Positions 30,212-42,900 of a DNA stretch of 64,000 nucleotides are shown piece after piece (the stretch's first letter is position 1; each line of letters begins with the position of its first letter). The notes beneath the pieces were generated by a model, which saw only the letters and a program-made list of their open reading frames with translations, had not been told where the DNA came from and made no database searches. Source of the DNA: Patiria pectinifera (Eukaryota > Echinodermata > Asteroidea > Valvatida > Asterinidae); NCBI GenBank assembly GCA_029964075.1, contig CM057149.1, forward strand, positions 28,968,197-29,032,196. The letters run 5' to 3'. Position numbers and translations under genes: made by a program.

Positions 30212-30725
30212 CAACCTCGTCCCCAGGGTGTCGAGCAGTACGCGCCCACCACTACCCGCTCTCTCACCCTGGTATTGGATCATTTGCATGTGCAAGATTT
30301 TTGCAGACGTATGCAAATGAGGAACAGTCTGGTGCCTGGATATACGTTACACATTAGCGTTTGTTTTTGTATGCGGTGTCTGGGGTAAAAACAGAGTCAA
30401 TTCGTAGCAGCGCGAGCACGGCGTGAGTTACGAAAACACGATTTTTGAAATCAAACTGTTACGATCTTATCAAGACAACATGCAGTATCATATTTCATAT
30501 TAATATGAGCAAATTGGAAAGGAAATTAGTATTTTCGAGAAGGCGTGGACGAATGATCGCGAAAACACGTACTGCACGTTGTGAATATATAGCACCAAGT
30601 ACACGATAAAAATCCATTACTAGCCAATTGCGGTATCCAATCAGGATACAGGAAGAAAGTTTCCTATCCAGGGTTTACTATTAGAAACGCGGTTGGAAAT
30701 AAAGTAAGCACTGGGGACGAGGTTG
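30212..30725 (+). mobile_element. 514-bp transposon just upstream of copy B
   Basis: Terminal inverted repeats CAACCTCGTCCCCAG / CTGGGGACGAGGTTG, flanked by the 9-bp duplication GCGTGGATC (30,203-30,211 and 30,726-30,734). A nearly identical copy with its own 9-bp duplication lies at 49,173-49,681. The right end is only about 100 bp from the copy B start codon, within the promoter or 5' UTR. Non-autonomous; superfamily not certain. Confidence 0.85.
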
Positions 30726-30826
30726 GCGTGGATCCGCCTCGGAAGTTGTAAAATAGCGCCCTCTTGCTTGTGCACGAAACCCATTCTGCCGATATTTCGC
30801 GGAAGTTGCTTTACTGTTCCTGAAAA

Positions 30827-30940
30827 ATGGCGAATCCTGCAGGGCAACGTCGTAATCCACCAGTCGTAAATGCCCCTTCGAAACTACTCACCAAATCTGA
30901 AAATGACCAAGTATTTAACCTTCTTGGCAGGAAGTGCTGG
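30827..30940 (+). CDS. WASL: WASP copy B exon 1
   Basis: ATG at 30,827; [20 protein letters not shown] continuing to NLLGRKCW. Same length and phase as copy A; 27 of 38 residues identical. Donor GTGAGT. Confidence 0.95.
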
Positions 30941-33900
30941 GTGAGTTTGGTTAGGTTTGTAATGGGTAAATTTATAATGGGTAAACTGACCGATGCAAAG
31001 TTTCTTTTTTCAGGAAGTAAATCATGTGGGGCAAAAATTGTCTGTTGACTCAACAGAACGGAGTGGCTGCCAGTCGTTTCGCCCCATTTTTAACTTTGAC
31101 AATTCTACCTCCATGCTTTGACCAACAAAATTGCAAAATGGTAGACCTAAAGTGAAAAAGAAACCTTTTTGGAAAATATGTAGTAACTAGACGCCACTTC
31201 ATTCAGCGGTCTATCATGTCTATGGAGAGTCAAGATTTCCCAACAAACATGACAAAATGGACATGTTTCTCACATGCACAGTCCCAGATTTAATTTCAAG
31301 TCCTTTCAAAATTTCTGCAATGACTGACCTTCGTTAGAAAAAGTGGCGTCAGCTTGCAATATTCTTTCAGTCCTTTTATATATATAGGTAGAAGGGGAAG
31401 ACTCAAAAAAACAGTTGACTAAATGACACTCAAAAACATACATTTGATACACGGTGACACATGAAACATTTGGCATGACACCCCTGACTTCTCTCTTAAG
31501 ACTGCTTTAGCCTGCAAAAGTCACTTTGGTACTGGACAGACATCTGCAAAAGTCAGTTTTGAACAGAACTCGTAAAAAATAGAGGTGTCCTAAAAGTAAG
31601 GATTACCATTCTTTCCACAATTTTTACTACGTTAGGGAGCCTACACTGTCTGTTAAAAAGTGGACTTCTGGAAGTGACTGTCAATTCTAAAATTACTGTT
31701 GTAACCTCCACTCTCTAGGTTTGAATTAAGTAATAATTTGAAAAGTATCTTATCCCTTTCATTTGTTTTTTTTCTCATGAAACATAGACTTTGGCAACAG
31801 CTGTGGTGCAGGTGTTTTTGTCCCAGCCTCCCAACAGCTGGAGCAAGAAATGCTGTGGTGTGGCATGCTTTGTCAAGGACAACAACCTGCGTTCATACTT
31901 CATCAGAGTCTACGATATTGTGGTAAGTTTAAACTAGTCCCCTTGGTTATTTCTTTTCTTTTGCTAAGAGAAGAAGCATCCAAAGATAACTGGCCTTTGA
32001 GGATCAATTAACAGAAAATGAAGCAATTTGGGGGTCATAGGCTTAGCAGGAAATGTACTTGGAACTTGTGTGATCTTGAGCTGGACTAGTCAAAGAAATT
32101 AACACTTGACCTGAAAAATTCACCAATAAGTTGATCTGTTTGTTCCAACTTTTGTCTTGGGAAGGGGAGGGGGTGGTGAAAGACACCCTTAGCCCTTTGG
32201 ACATGCATGCACGTGAGCAGCAAATCATTAAAAAAAAAAAATTATTTGTTCTTTGATTGCCTAGGAATTTAACTGATGGTCACGTGCACAATTTCTTTTA
32301 TAGAACGGAATGAAACTTTGGGAGCAAGAACTGTACAACCAGTTCAAGTACAGTGTCACCAATGGCAAGCCTTTCTTCCACACTTTCCCAATTGATGTGA
32401 GTATGTTAATGCTTTACTAATAAAGTTACAAAAAATTTGTCAACTTAAAAACAGTCAGAATATTTCAACATAAGGCCAAAAAAAAAAAAATTCGGTCTCT
32501 GGTCAGACCAAAGTTCCGGAATTGACGCGGCGATGCGGCTATTTTTTTTTTTTTTTGCTTTTTTTTTTTCTTCAAGCTTGGATTGTACGGACAAGGTGGG
32601 GTACTATTTTGCTTTTTTGGTGTCCTCATGTACATTGGTGTCCTCCATAATTTGCCTCGGTGCTTTCGATCATTTGCCTTGGTGCAATTTCCCATTCCTT
32701 GGTGCTCTTTGGAAAAATGAAATGAGGAGGTGCGGTAATAGAGGGCGCTGTTGGAGCTACCGAGGAACATTTTTGAAAAAAAAAAGATTGACGCGCATGA
32801 TTAAAATCGACACGCGCGCTGAGACCGACTTATTTATTTTTTTGGCCTAAGCAGTGCTTGTGGCTAAGGCGATTGGTCATTCTATAAAAGCCTTGTGGAA
32901 AAGCCTGGTGTCTGTTTGTGACAGATAAACCTCTCGTTTTTTGGGGTTAGTTTTTTACACTTGGTTTTATTTCTTTGCGTACCCATGTGCACTTTGTGTA
33001 TTCAGACATGTTGGGCCGCCTTCAACTTCGCCAATGATGCCGAAGCCGGTGACTTCAGCAATGCCATCGAAACTAAGATAAGGGCCAAGATACAGCGTAA
33101 AGAAGGTGAGTGATGAAGCATCTCTAGATGACGATGCTGTCTGATTTTTGAGAGCTCCCGTGGGAGGGACATACTGTGTGCACATACTGCTTCGCGTGTG
33201 TATGGCTAAGCTTCTTCTGAATCTGCACGAACTGGTAATTAATGTCTTGGAGTGAGCTCCAGGTACCTCTGGCAGTGCCTTTAAGAGCCTCTGCCAGTGG
33301 TCTCCTCCAACTCCCCATCTGTTACCCTTGGGAGGGAGATTGTGTACTGCACACGGGGTCAGTACAGGATCTTATAAGTATCCGCTGCGTTCACAAGTAC
33401 CCCCTTCACAAGTACCCCCTGACCAGCAAAGGAAGTACAGTTGGAGGTGACCGACCGACGCCATCTTGCCTGACTGCAATTCATTTGCCGCAAAGCGCGG
33501 CCACTGCGTGTAAATAGAACAAATCCCCTGGTGTACGTGCGTCACACACAAGGAACGGTGCGCGTCAACCGGTGAATGTCCCGCCCATGGGACGTCGTTG
33601 CTAGGTAAAAGGGCGCCCTCTTTTGGTAGCGCACAGAGCTTATAAAAGTAAAGCCGGTCACAAGTCATGTGACCCATCAAGGTGGCATTTCTCACTGGTT
33701 TCCTTGGCATGAAAAGACTAAGAATATTTCTGTTCCTCATGGGTTAATACCCCAGCTAATGCTTCTACCCATTTTTACTCCTGCATGGAGGAGAGGCAAA
33801 TGTGGGTAAAGAGGATTGCCCAAGGACATAACATGTCCAGCAGCTGGGTTTTGAACCCCTGACCATCTGATCATGAATCATGAACTGTAACCACTAGGCC

Positions 33901-36900
33901 AACCTCCCCACATACGGTAGATGGGAGCCCCCAATTTCATGGAAATGCCTACCGCAGACATTTTCTAAGTCCAAAAACAAAACAAAAGCATGTTTAGCAA
34001 AAGCAGCCTACCAGCTTGAATGTCATGGGATTTATAATCTTTGTGACTGGTTCGCAGGTGATTTTTGGTTTTGAGAACATTAATTTGCTGAGTTGTTTTT
34101 GTGTTTTTTGCAAACTCCACCGAAATTGGGCCTTGGTCAGCACGCTTGCGTATTAGACAAATAACACATAAAGTGTTCTTTACAAGCAAGGTTTAATAAA
34201 TGTTTAGTTTATGAATCAAAAATAGAATTAGCTGTTGCAAACTGCTTACCAACCAAAAGGACCTATGGTATAAATGCAAAAAAATAGTTAGTGGGTCGAC
34301 CCTAGCAGAGTCTTTCTCGAAGGCTAAATGCTAGTTTATGAATCATATACATTGTACATGTGGTTGAGTCATGAATATGAGTACCTTAGTACCTATTTTC
34401 TTCAGGTTTTTTTTTTTATTTATTTTTTATTTTCCCCAAAATTAATAAACTTTACTCTGTGAAGTTGGATATTATGAACCGTAGCATGATAGATACTCCC
34501 ATTTGTTGTCAGTGCTATTTAAATTTCAAATGTATGATATCACCATTTGTCTTTTAAGTCTGTGAGTAAAATGCAAGTTATCTTCTTGTCAATTTCAGAC
34601 AAAAAACGCCGCGCTCCAGGAGCACCAGCCCGGAATCGACCCAACGCTGCCCCTCCAGTGCCAACACAGAGTGAGTATTTATTGCCCAACTTTAGGGTAT
34701 ATATATTGATTTACCTATGTCACAAGAGAATGCCAAGTTCACATACTTGGCTATATATAATACTTTAAACCCTCGACGTGACGACGATGTAAAGTGGTCT
34801 GAAGACCACAAACAGCCGTTACTTGGGCTTGCTGACAAGTCTTGTCGACGGGACGATTTAAATATCCATGCACAGCAGAGAGGCTGGCTAGACTCTCTAT
34901 TACACAAACACTTGGTTGTGTTTTCCAAGGTTCATCTGATTCCGAGTCGGTCCATCTTGATCTTTACCAAGTTTTGAACCACAGAAAATGCTGTGACTAG
35001 ATGAAATAACAGGAGGGCCATAACTAAACACATACAATATTTCTGTCGGCAGGTACTTGCTCATTAACAGTATAGCTTTTTCCGCCACCATTATAGAGGT
35101 CTCCATTTTTAAAGTCATCTTCTTCATTTGCTTGTGCTTAATAACTCTAACCCCCACCAGGTTTTTCTCAGGTACCCTGCTAAATGCAACACAATTCAAC
35201 AAAGTTGGAGTGAGTGCCCTGCTAAATGCAACCAATTGCAACAGTGGATTCTGTTGCATTGTGTGGTGGACTCAGTACACACCTTGGCACTATGCAGTTA
35301 CCCTGCTAAATGCAACCAACTGCAACGGTGGATTGTGTTGTATCAGCCTTGGCACTATAAAAAGTCTCCCAAATTGTCAAGTATACACGTTGGCACTATG
35401 CAATTACCCCTGCTAAATGCAACCGACTGCAACAGTGGATTATGTTGTATCAGCCTTGGCACTATGAGCAGTTGCAATAAAGCGTGGGATTTGAATTGAC
35501 TGCTGAGTGCAACACCATGCAACCAAGCATGGGACTTGAGTTGACTGTTAAATGCAACAGTGTGCAACAACTTGTTACCACTGTTGCTTTCCGTTGCATA
35601 TAGCAGGGTTAGGTTTCTGAAAGCAGCCTTGTACCTGTGTCTTTGTGTTTGTTCATGCTCAGTGGAATTCTGCCTCATCTACATGTATGTAGATAGATCA
35701 CCTACTACCATAATCATGTAAATTCTTCAAAGCTTAGGTTTTAAAAAAAATTCATCAAATCACATAATGAAACTGTATTGACTTTAAATCAGTTACACCT
35801 TGAACAAAGAAATTGGCTGCGGTGGAATTTGGACACATGCATCCTCCAGAGCGGTGTTCTGGTACTGACCTCTCCAGCCGTATGCTTGCAGTCTTCCAAA
35901 ATGTCAGTGTCTTTGTTCAAGGGACTCTAGTCTGAGGCCATTAAGTTTGTGCCATGTGGCTAGGGATCCTGCCAAAACGCACAATGCTAGCAACGTTAGC
36001 AATGCTACAAAGCCAGGAAATGGTACTGCAGTTTCACTTGAAGAGGTTGCAGCAGCATGCTAGACTTGCCGCACAGTGTCAGCATTGGTTAACTTGCAGA
36101 ATGCGAGGTCCTATATAACAAGTGTGTACTTTTATCAGAATTCAGGAAGGCACTTACCCCAACTATCAGCTTGTTTGTGTTTTCAGTACATCAGTACAGC
36201 CGTAGTCCTACATTGATATCTTTTTCTTTGCTTTCAAATGAAGCAAGATACGCCAAATACCTATTACAAATATGACCCTCATTTTTAAATTGTTGAAATG
36301 AAGAGCTTGTACCCCAGCTTAGACCCCAGCTGATGAGCTGAACATCGATGAGACTGTTTAGGAAAAAAAAATTCCCTAAGCCTAGGTTCCCTCTGAGACA
36401 TTTTCCAAACTATAACATTTCCATTCATTCATTTTTTGGCCCTCTTTTATAATTGCACCAACTCACACTCTCTGTTTTTTTCACCACACACCATCGGCAT
36501 TAGAACAGAGAAGAAGGTCGTCGGCTCTCCCGTCGTCCCATTCCGATACCAGGTTACAAAACCAGGTTGTCTCACCGGCCCATCACAAGCATCGCCGGCG
36601 TTTCTCATCCAGTGACTCCCATTCCCCGCGTCATGGTAGTAGGTCTCTTTCTTAACCCCACCCCTCCTGCGTCCTCCCTCTTCCCTCTTCCCCCTTCCCT
36701 GCCTCAACTTACTGCCGATAGTCTGTTTGCGTTTAGCCGTGCCCCTGTGATGTACACTCTTAAGCAGCAAGGCTTCAGCATGTTTCTTGTCTTGAGAAAG
36801 TGGCTCTCCAGGCAGCACGCAGGCCTTCCTGAGTGTGTGTGTTGATAGGCATTGTGATCTGGAATGCTTAACTCTCGTCCCTGTTCAAACTAAAAGACGT

Positions 36901-39900
36901 TCTTTGTTGGTGGTCAATCATAAGAATTAACAAGACTTGCCAAGCAATAGATCTCTCTCACAGGATGCCATCTTCGTAGAAAAACTACAACTGCGTCTTC
37001 AACACCATCAGGTGGCTGTGCGCGCAGTGTGCAAAATGTTCTTAACGAACATGCGCGGTGTTCGAAATTTCTTCGAAATACGTCGCAGCCGATGCGCATT
37101 ACGCAAATTTAGAGGGCAAAATGCGGATGTGGCAATCTGTAGGAAGTGACATTATTTGAGAGAGCGAAAACTTGTGTTGAAAAAAGAAATCAGAAGTTTT
37201 CATCCAGACACAAAGTGAAGATGATCTTTTAGTGTCAAAGTATTGCTTGCAGTAGTTGTCAGGCTTAGAAAAGGTAGAATTCTAACAAAAAGAAAGCAAA
37301 TGCCCTTTGTTTCCTATTTCAGAATTGTGCATTGAACTTTGTTCCTGCAGCCCATTCTCAGCTATATTTATTGTTTGTGTGTACCAAACCTTTCCTTGCA
37401 AGTAAATTGACTAACCGTACGGTCTGTGTGCACACTGACGCACTCTGGTGGCAAAACATGCAAAAACTACTGTTAAGCAAGGCCACCTCAAGTTTGATAT
37501 CTGTCATGCGAGCTTCAGGAGTGCCTTCTTTAATGGTGGAACACACACAATGTCATTGAGACACAATGGTCTGTCTACATGGCTTTTGTTAACACAGCCA
37601 AAGATTGCACTATTGTTCTTACACTGAACCCATACATGTACATAAGACCAATTTTGAACATGAACAATGATCAACCAGAGTTTGGCAATCTTCACTATAA
37701 ACAATGCATTCTAGTCAGTGATGGTTGACTACTCCAGTCAGCTGTTTGGAGCTGGACCCCGGCACAGTAACGCATTAATTTGGATTTCAAGAGCCTCATT
37801 CTGTATTAAGCCAGTTTGGGATCTCAAAGTAGTTCAGGTCAAAGGTCATTTGGGATAAAATGGAAGCGTCTTGTAATCGCGATGTTAAGCGCACGCCCAA
37901 TTCATGAGAGTCTCCTTGTGTGTTCTTGCACGTTTGATGAGCACTTGATTAGCCGGAATGACCTGTGACCCCTATCACTGTGCGCATGCGCAGTTGAAAC
38001 CGACAGAATTTATTGGTGGCAATGTGCAGTTTGTTTTGATTGAGAGTGGGACTGCAGTTGCACATTCATGTCGGTAAGGACAGATCAACTGTTGGTTGAA
38101 CCATTGTCCGTGCTCAAACTTGCTCAATTTGTACTCCTTGGAGATAACTATAGAATCGTAGTTCAAGATATGTTTTATTTTTTGTAGAATTTCTTTGATT
38201 TAATACTAAAAGATTGCTGCTTAATGGAGACCTGTTTAATAGTAACTCTTGTTTGACTGTGCCAGTTTTTTCCCCATCGTCGTTGACATGCCTAACTGAT
38301 GTAGCAATATGAAACTTATTTCCTTTGTGTTGTGTCTTGCACACTAACCAAAAGTGATTTTCTTGCAGATAAATGTGCCAACTTGCAACACCCAGCATGT
38401 TTTTCAATGTTCTACACAAGAACAATTTCTTAAACGTTATTTTGTACATTTGTTTGAAATGATGAACTCTTAATAACACTCTTTCTTTCTTTCTTTGTGC
38501 TTTTGTTTTTTTGTTTTTAATTACCTTTTCTAAAGGAAAGCAATTCAACTTTCATACTTTGCAACATGATTTAAGATGTTTTTCGTAAGTTAAAACAGCA
38601 TTCACCTGCCTCTGAAAAAACATGCTCACCATTTTGCAAATTATTTGGAAAATGTTCAGTCATCCTTTCAAGCTATTTTACTTTTGTGTCAATGTTGCAA
38701 ACTTGCTCAAGGTCGATAAGAAAGATTATACAAAATGGGAACTTGAATTTGTTGCCAGCAAAATGACTCAAGGTCGATAAGAACAATTATACGAATGGGA
38801 AATTGTATTTGTTGCCAGCTTCATAATAGACAAAGAAAAGGTTTTTCGTGACCATATTTATGCAGAAAAGCAACTACATTAAACAGTAGTAAATTCAAGT
38901 CTGGGATTGCGCATTGAAGTTCATGCTGTATTTCATTGTGTAGGGATGTGTGTGTCGTAAAATTAACTACATACAGATCCCTTACTTAAAATGAGTATAT
39001 TTAGAGATTCCATTATAGACAGTTAGTCTCAGCTGTTTTTATGCCTGGACCGAGTTCATCTGGCCATAGAAATCCAACCAACAAGATATTCTCTGAAGTT
39101 GCAAAAGTGCACAATGGGAAGCCAGATGTGGCTTAAATACTGTAACTTCTCGGTGCAAGTGGCTCGAGCAGTTTGTCTTCATCTGTCCTTTTTGCTATAT
39201 AAAACACACAGTCTCACACTCTTTGACATTCAGTTATTATGAACTCAGTTCCCCAACAATGCTGAAAAAGAAAGAGGTTAAGGACACTAGAGTAACATTG
39301 CCACCTATGTTGCTCATTTGTTGTCTTTTGTAAAGATGGCGTAGACCGCTTGCAGATGCGTTCGATAATCGACGCGCGAAGGCGCGCGACCCCATGTTGT
39401 GGGACAAGGGTATATCTTATCCATGCACATTTTGTCCCACAACATGGCGTCGCGCACCTTCGCGCGTCAATTATCGATCGCGTCTGCAAGCGGTCTATAC
39501 GGAACAAAGACGCACTACACTTCTGTGTTCCACGAGCACAAGAGGGATCATGAATTTATTTTCAAGCAAACTTTGATTTTTCAGCAGTTATCTTATTACA
39601 TGTGCTCGCAACAGGTATGGTCCACAAGAGTAGCACCATAGGCAGAATGCAATATGGACCGTATGCTATATTGGATAATATTACACTGTTGTTGTCATGG
39701 ATCGACCAATCAGGATTGAGGGCTGAAATGTGCTCTCATTTGAAATCATGTTACCAGTGGGGTTCATTAATGATGGATCCTCGTTCATATTTCCTTACAA
39801 TTACAATAAGATGTATAACAAGAATGATTCCTTAATAATTGCAATGTCTGAAGTTCAGACCGCGGACTAAACATGTGATGTCATTGCGTGGGCTGGTTTG

Positions 39901-42900
39901 AAACGCCACCCCGCAGCCAGAAACCACGTCGCGATTGTTGAAAATTCACTCCCTCGCAATTTGATTCAATCTTTTGTGCAGCTAACATCCAGCCTCCATC
40001 TCCGACAATTAACACCACTACCACCACCACCACCACCAACACCGCCACCAGTAAGAAGAAAGATAAGAAAGACAAAGGGAAGAAAGGAAGGCTCACCAAG
40101 GCTGACATTTCTACGCCCAGTAATTTTACGTAAGTGACTCTACCAACTGATGCAATTTATCGACTCTGTGCACTAGTGCCCTGCCAACGGTTAGGAAGGG
40201 AGAGCAAGGTTTGACCCTCCAACACCTTGCCACAGTGTGCCATGCAAAGACACTACAGGTCTGTGTGTATGCTCAAACCAGTGCACAAATTATTATTATT
40301 ATTAAATGCCTAATGTGCATGAATGCTCGGGCACAGGCTTTCACAGAAAAAACAACAACTAGCAAGTGATGGTGAATTGACCAGTGAGATTTCGGCTCTC
40401 GCTCATGAATATGTATATTTAACACAAATGTTACTTCTTTTTCTCTTTAGTCATATCAGCCATGTTGGATGGGACCCAGAAAAGGGTGTAAATGTAAGTT
40501 GTACTTGATTTTGTTGTCTTATATTTTGTATTTTTATTTTACGGTTAAGTGGCCTTTTTGAATTTTTTTGTTTGTTTTGCCACCAAAATCGAAAGGGTGA
40601 CAACGTGTATCTTGGCTATTCCTATCCCTGTCTTGCTCATCAGTACAGATAAATAGACAAGGAAACAAACACATGGACACACTGATGCATTCCTCAAAAA
40701 ATACAATGCATATAGAATGGAGTTCTGAATGTCACCCTGTGTACACCACCACTTGTGAACATTAAAATGAGCTTCACATATTGATGTCTCACCCTACCTA
40801 GAGAGTTCACCCTACTCCATCATGTGGCTTGGCATTGCTTCTATAGTGGAATCCGGCAACCAGAATTAGAAGCTTTTACTGCGGTGGTGTCACGCGCATG
40901 CTGCACGCATTCTGAAAGACGAGGCGTGCACGCATTTTGGTATTCCTATTGGTCGGAGCAGCCCGGAGTGCGTGCGGGCGTGCGTACTGCCTTAGCACGG
41001 CTCCCGCAAGCCTGTGCCACCGCAGAAAATAGCTGCAGCCGGATTTGTCTATATGCCACAGAAGTGTGACATCACACAGAGTCGTCTCCCATAGCAATGT
41101 GTCCAAGCGTTTTCCGCCATATTTGCCATTCAAATTGAATAGGCAAATGACGACTCCAATCTTTCAATCAAATTTCATTGAAAATCAAACCAAAAGGAGC
41201 ATCACAAATGGGCCAGTGCTTCGTGACAGACTGCAATAGACAACACTCTAGTTGTGACAGGTGCTGTTAATTTGTCCACAAGAGGCTGGAAAACGTACCA
41301 TGCTGCATACATCATATACTGTGCGATTGTTTGGCAGCGTGTGATCTGGTCAGGGTATGATGTAACCCCTTCTATTCAGTGTATTGGGTTCAACATTAAC
41401 CTTTTGAAGTATGGCGGACACAATAGGAGGGCGCTATTTGAAGCAGTCTAAATTGAGAAAATATAAAAGAGTTTACCACTCCAAATAGCGCTCTCGTATT
41501 GTGTCTGCCATACTTCAAAAAGGCCAGCAGGTCTAGAACAAAAACTAGCGACAGTTCCTTTGAATTCTTGGCCCCAGTATGAAGAGATGGACCAAGATGT
41601 CCAGAGCTGGTTCAAAAACCTCGGTCTGGATAACAGCAAGTTCAAGGACAAGGAAACCGTGGAGATCATCAATAATTTTATGCAGGAACATGGAGGAATC
41701 AACGCAATTAAAGATGAAGTGGCTCGTAAGTAAAAGCACAAAGTCTGGGTCTTCAAACTACTTCAGACAGCTTATGGTGTAGCACAACTTTAAGGCTTAA
41801 CCAAGGGGAAATGTTTCCATTACAAAATAATCTGAATATTTTTTTTATTAACTCAGTTTGCAGGGGGGGTTTTCAGCTTTTTTTTTAGTGAACCCCCCTT
41901 CACAAGTTCAGTGATCATGTGCGAGGCATTTTTTTCTTTCTTTAATCTAGCCCATTATTCAAATTGCACTGGATGCTCTGAAATATTTGCTTAATTCGTG
42001 AGATGATTCGAAGGGTTTGAAATAGTGCCCTACTTTTTTATATAAATGTAGACCTGTCTTTCTGTAGTAACATATTTTCTGGCCTTGCTTTAACTTGCAG
42101 ATAACAATCGGCACCTCAAGTATGTAAAGTTTTCTTTGAAACTTGGGTCATATGTGATACGATCAAGCTAATTGAGTTGTTTGTCGGGAATTCTTATTTG
42201 GAGATACTGGCCAAAATAGGGCCACTTCATCACATCACTTCATTGCATCTCTTGGTGTTCCAACTCTCATAATTTTTTAACTAAGGATAGTATCAGCATG
42301 CGGTTTGACAGCAGTAATGCTGAGATTGTGCTCTTTTCAAATCTGTTGTAAAAACAATTTTGACCAGGGTTGACAAACGACTCATTTAGCTTGATTGCAT
42401 CACATATGTTTAACATCCTTGTAAATGCTTTCACTTGTATTTTCTTTATTCCTCAAGAGCAACGAACCCGAGGCATGTCTGCCCCTCCACCCCCGCCCCC
42501 ATCTCGTGGCTCTGCTCCTCTGCCTCCCCCACCAGGCAACCGTGGTGCTCCCCCACCACCTCCCCCAAGCCGTGGTCCTGCACCCCCTCTCCCACCCTCA
42601 TCTCGTGGGGCACCGCCCCCACCCCCACCCTCGCGCTCTCTGCCCCCGACGCCCCCCTCTATGGCCCCACCCAGCATGCACTCCCGGCCTATGGCAGCCC
42701 CGGCTCCTCCACCCCCACCCCCATCTGGAGGTGGACCCCCAGCCCCTCCACCCCCACCACCCCCAGCTGTTGGAGCCGCTCCGCCCCCTCCCCCTGTCGG
42801 AGGGGGAGGTGGGGGAGGCCGTACGGGACTCCTAGATGACATCCACAAGGGTATTTCCTTGAAGCGTATGGATCCAAGTGACCGACCCGCCCCAGCCAGC

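Larger units (their letters stand above)
34671..39981 (+). other. Copy B intron 5
   Basis: 5.3 kb against 0.9 kb in copy A. It holds the minisatellite, the candidate cassette exon and the palindromic MITE; the rest (35,620-36,500 and 36,640-39,340) shows no other recognised feature. The first 120 bases align with copy A intron 5. Confidence 0.6.

Noticed and set aside
32533-32850. Open frame of 105 codons in copy B intron 3
   Set aside because: Lies inside the non-coding Harbinger-type MITE and begins with poly-T-encoded Phe; the same is true for the frame at 62,107-62,397.
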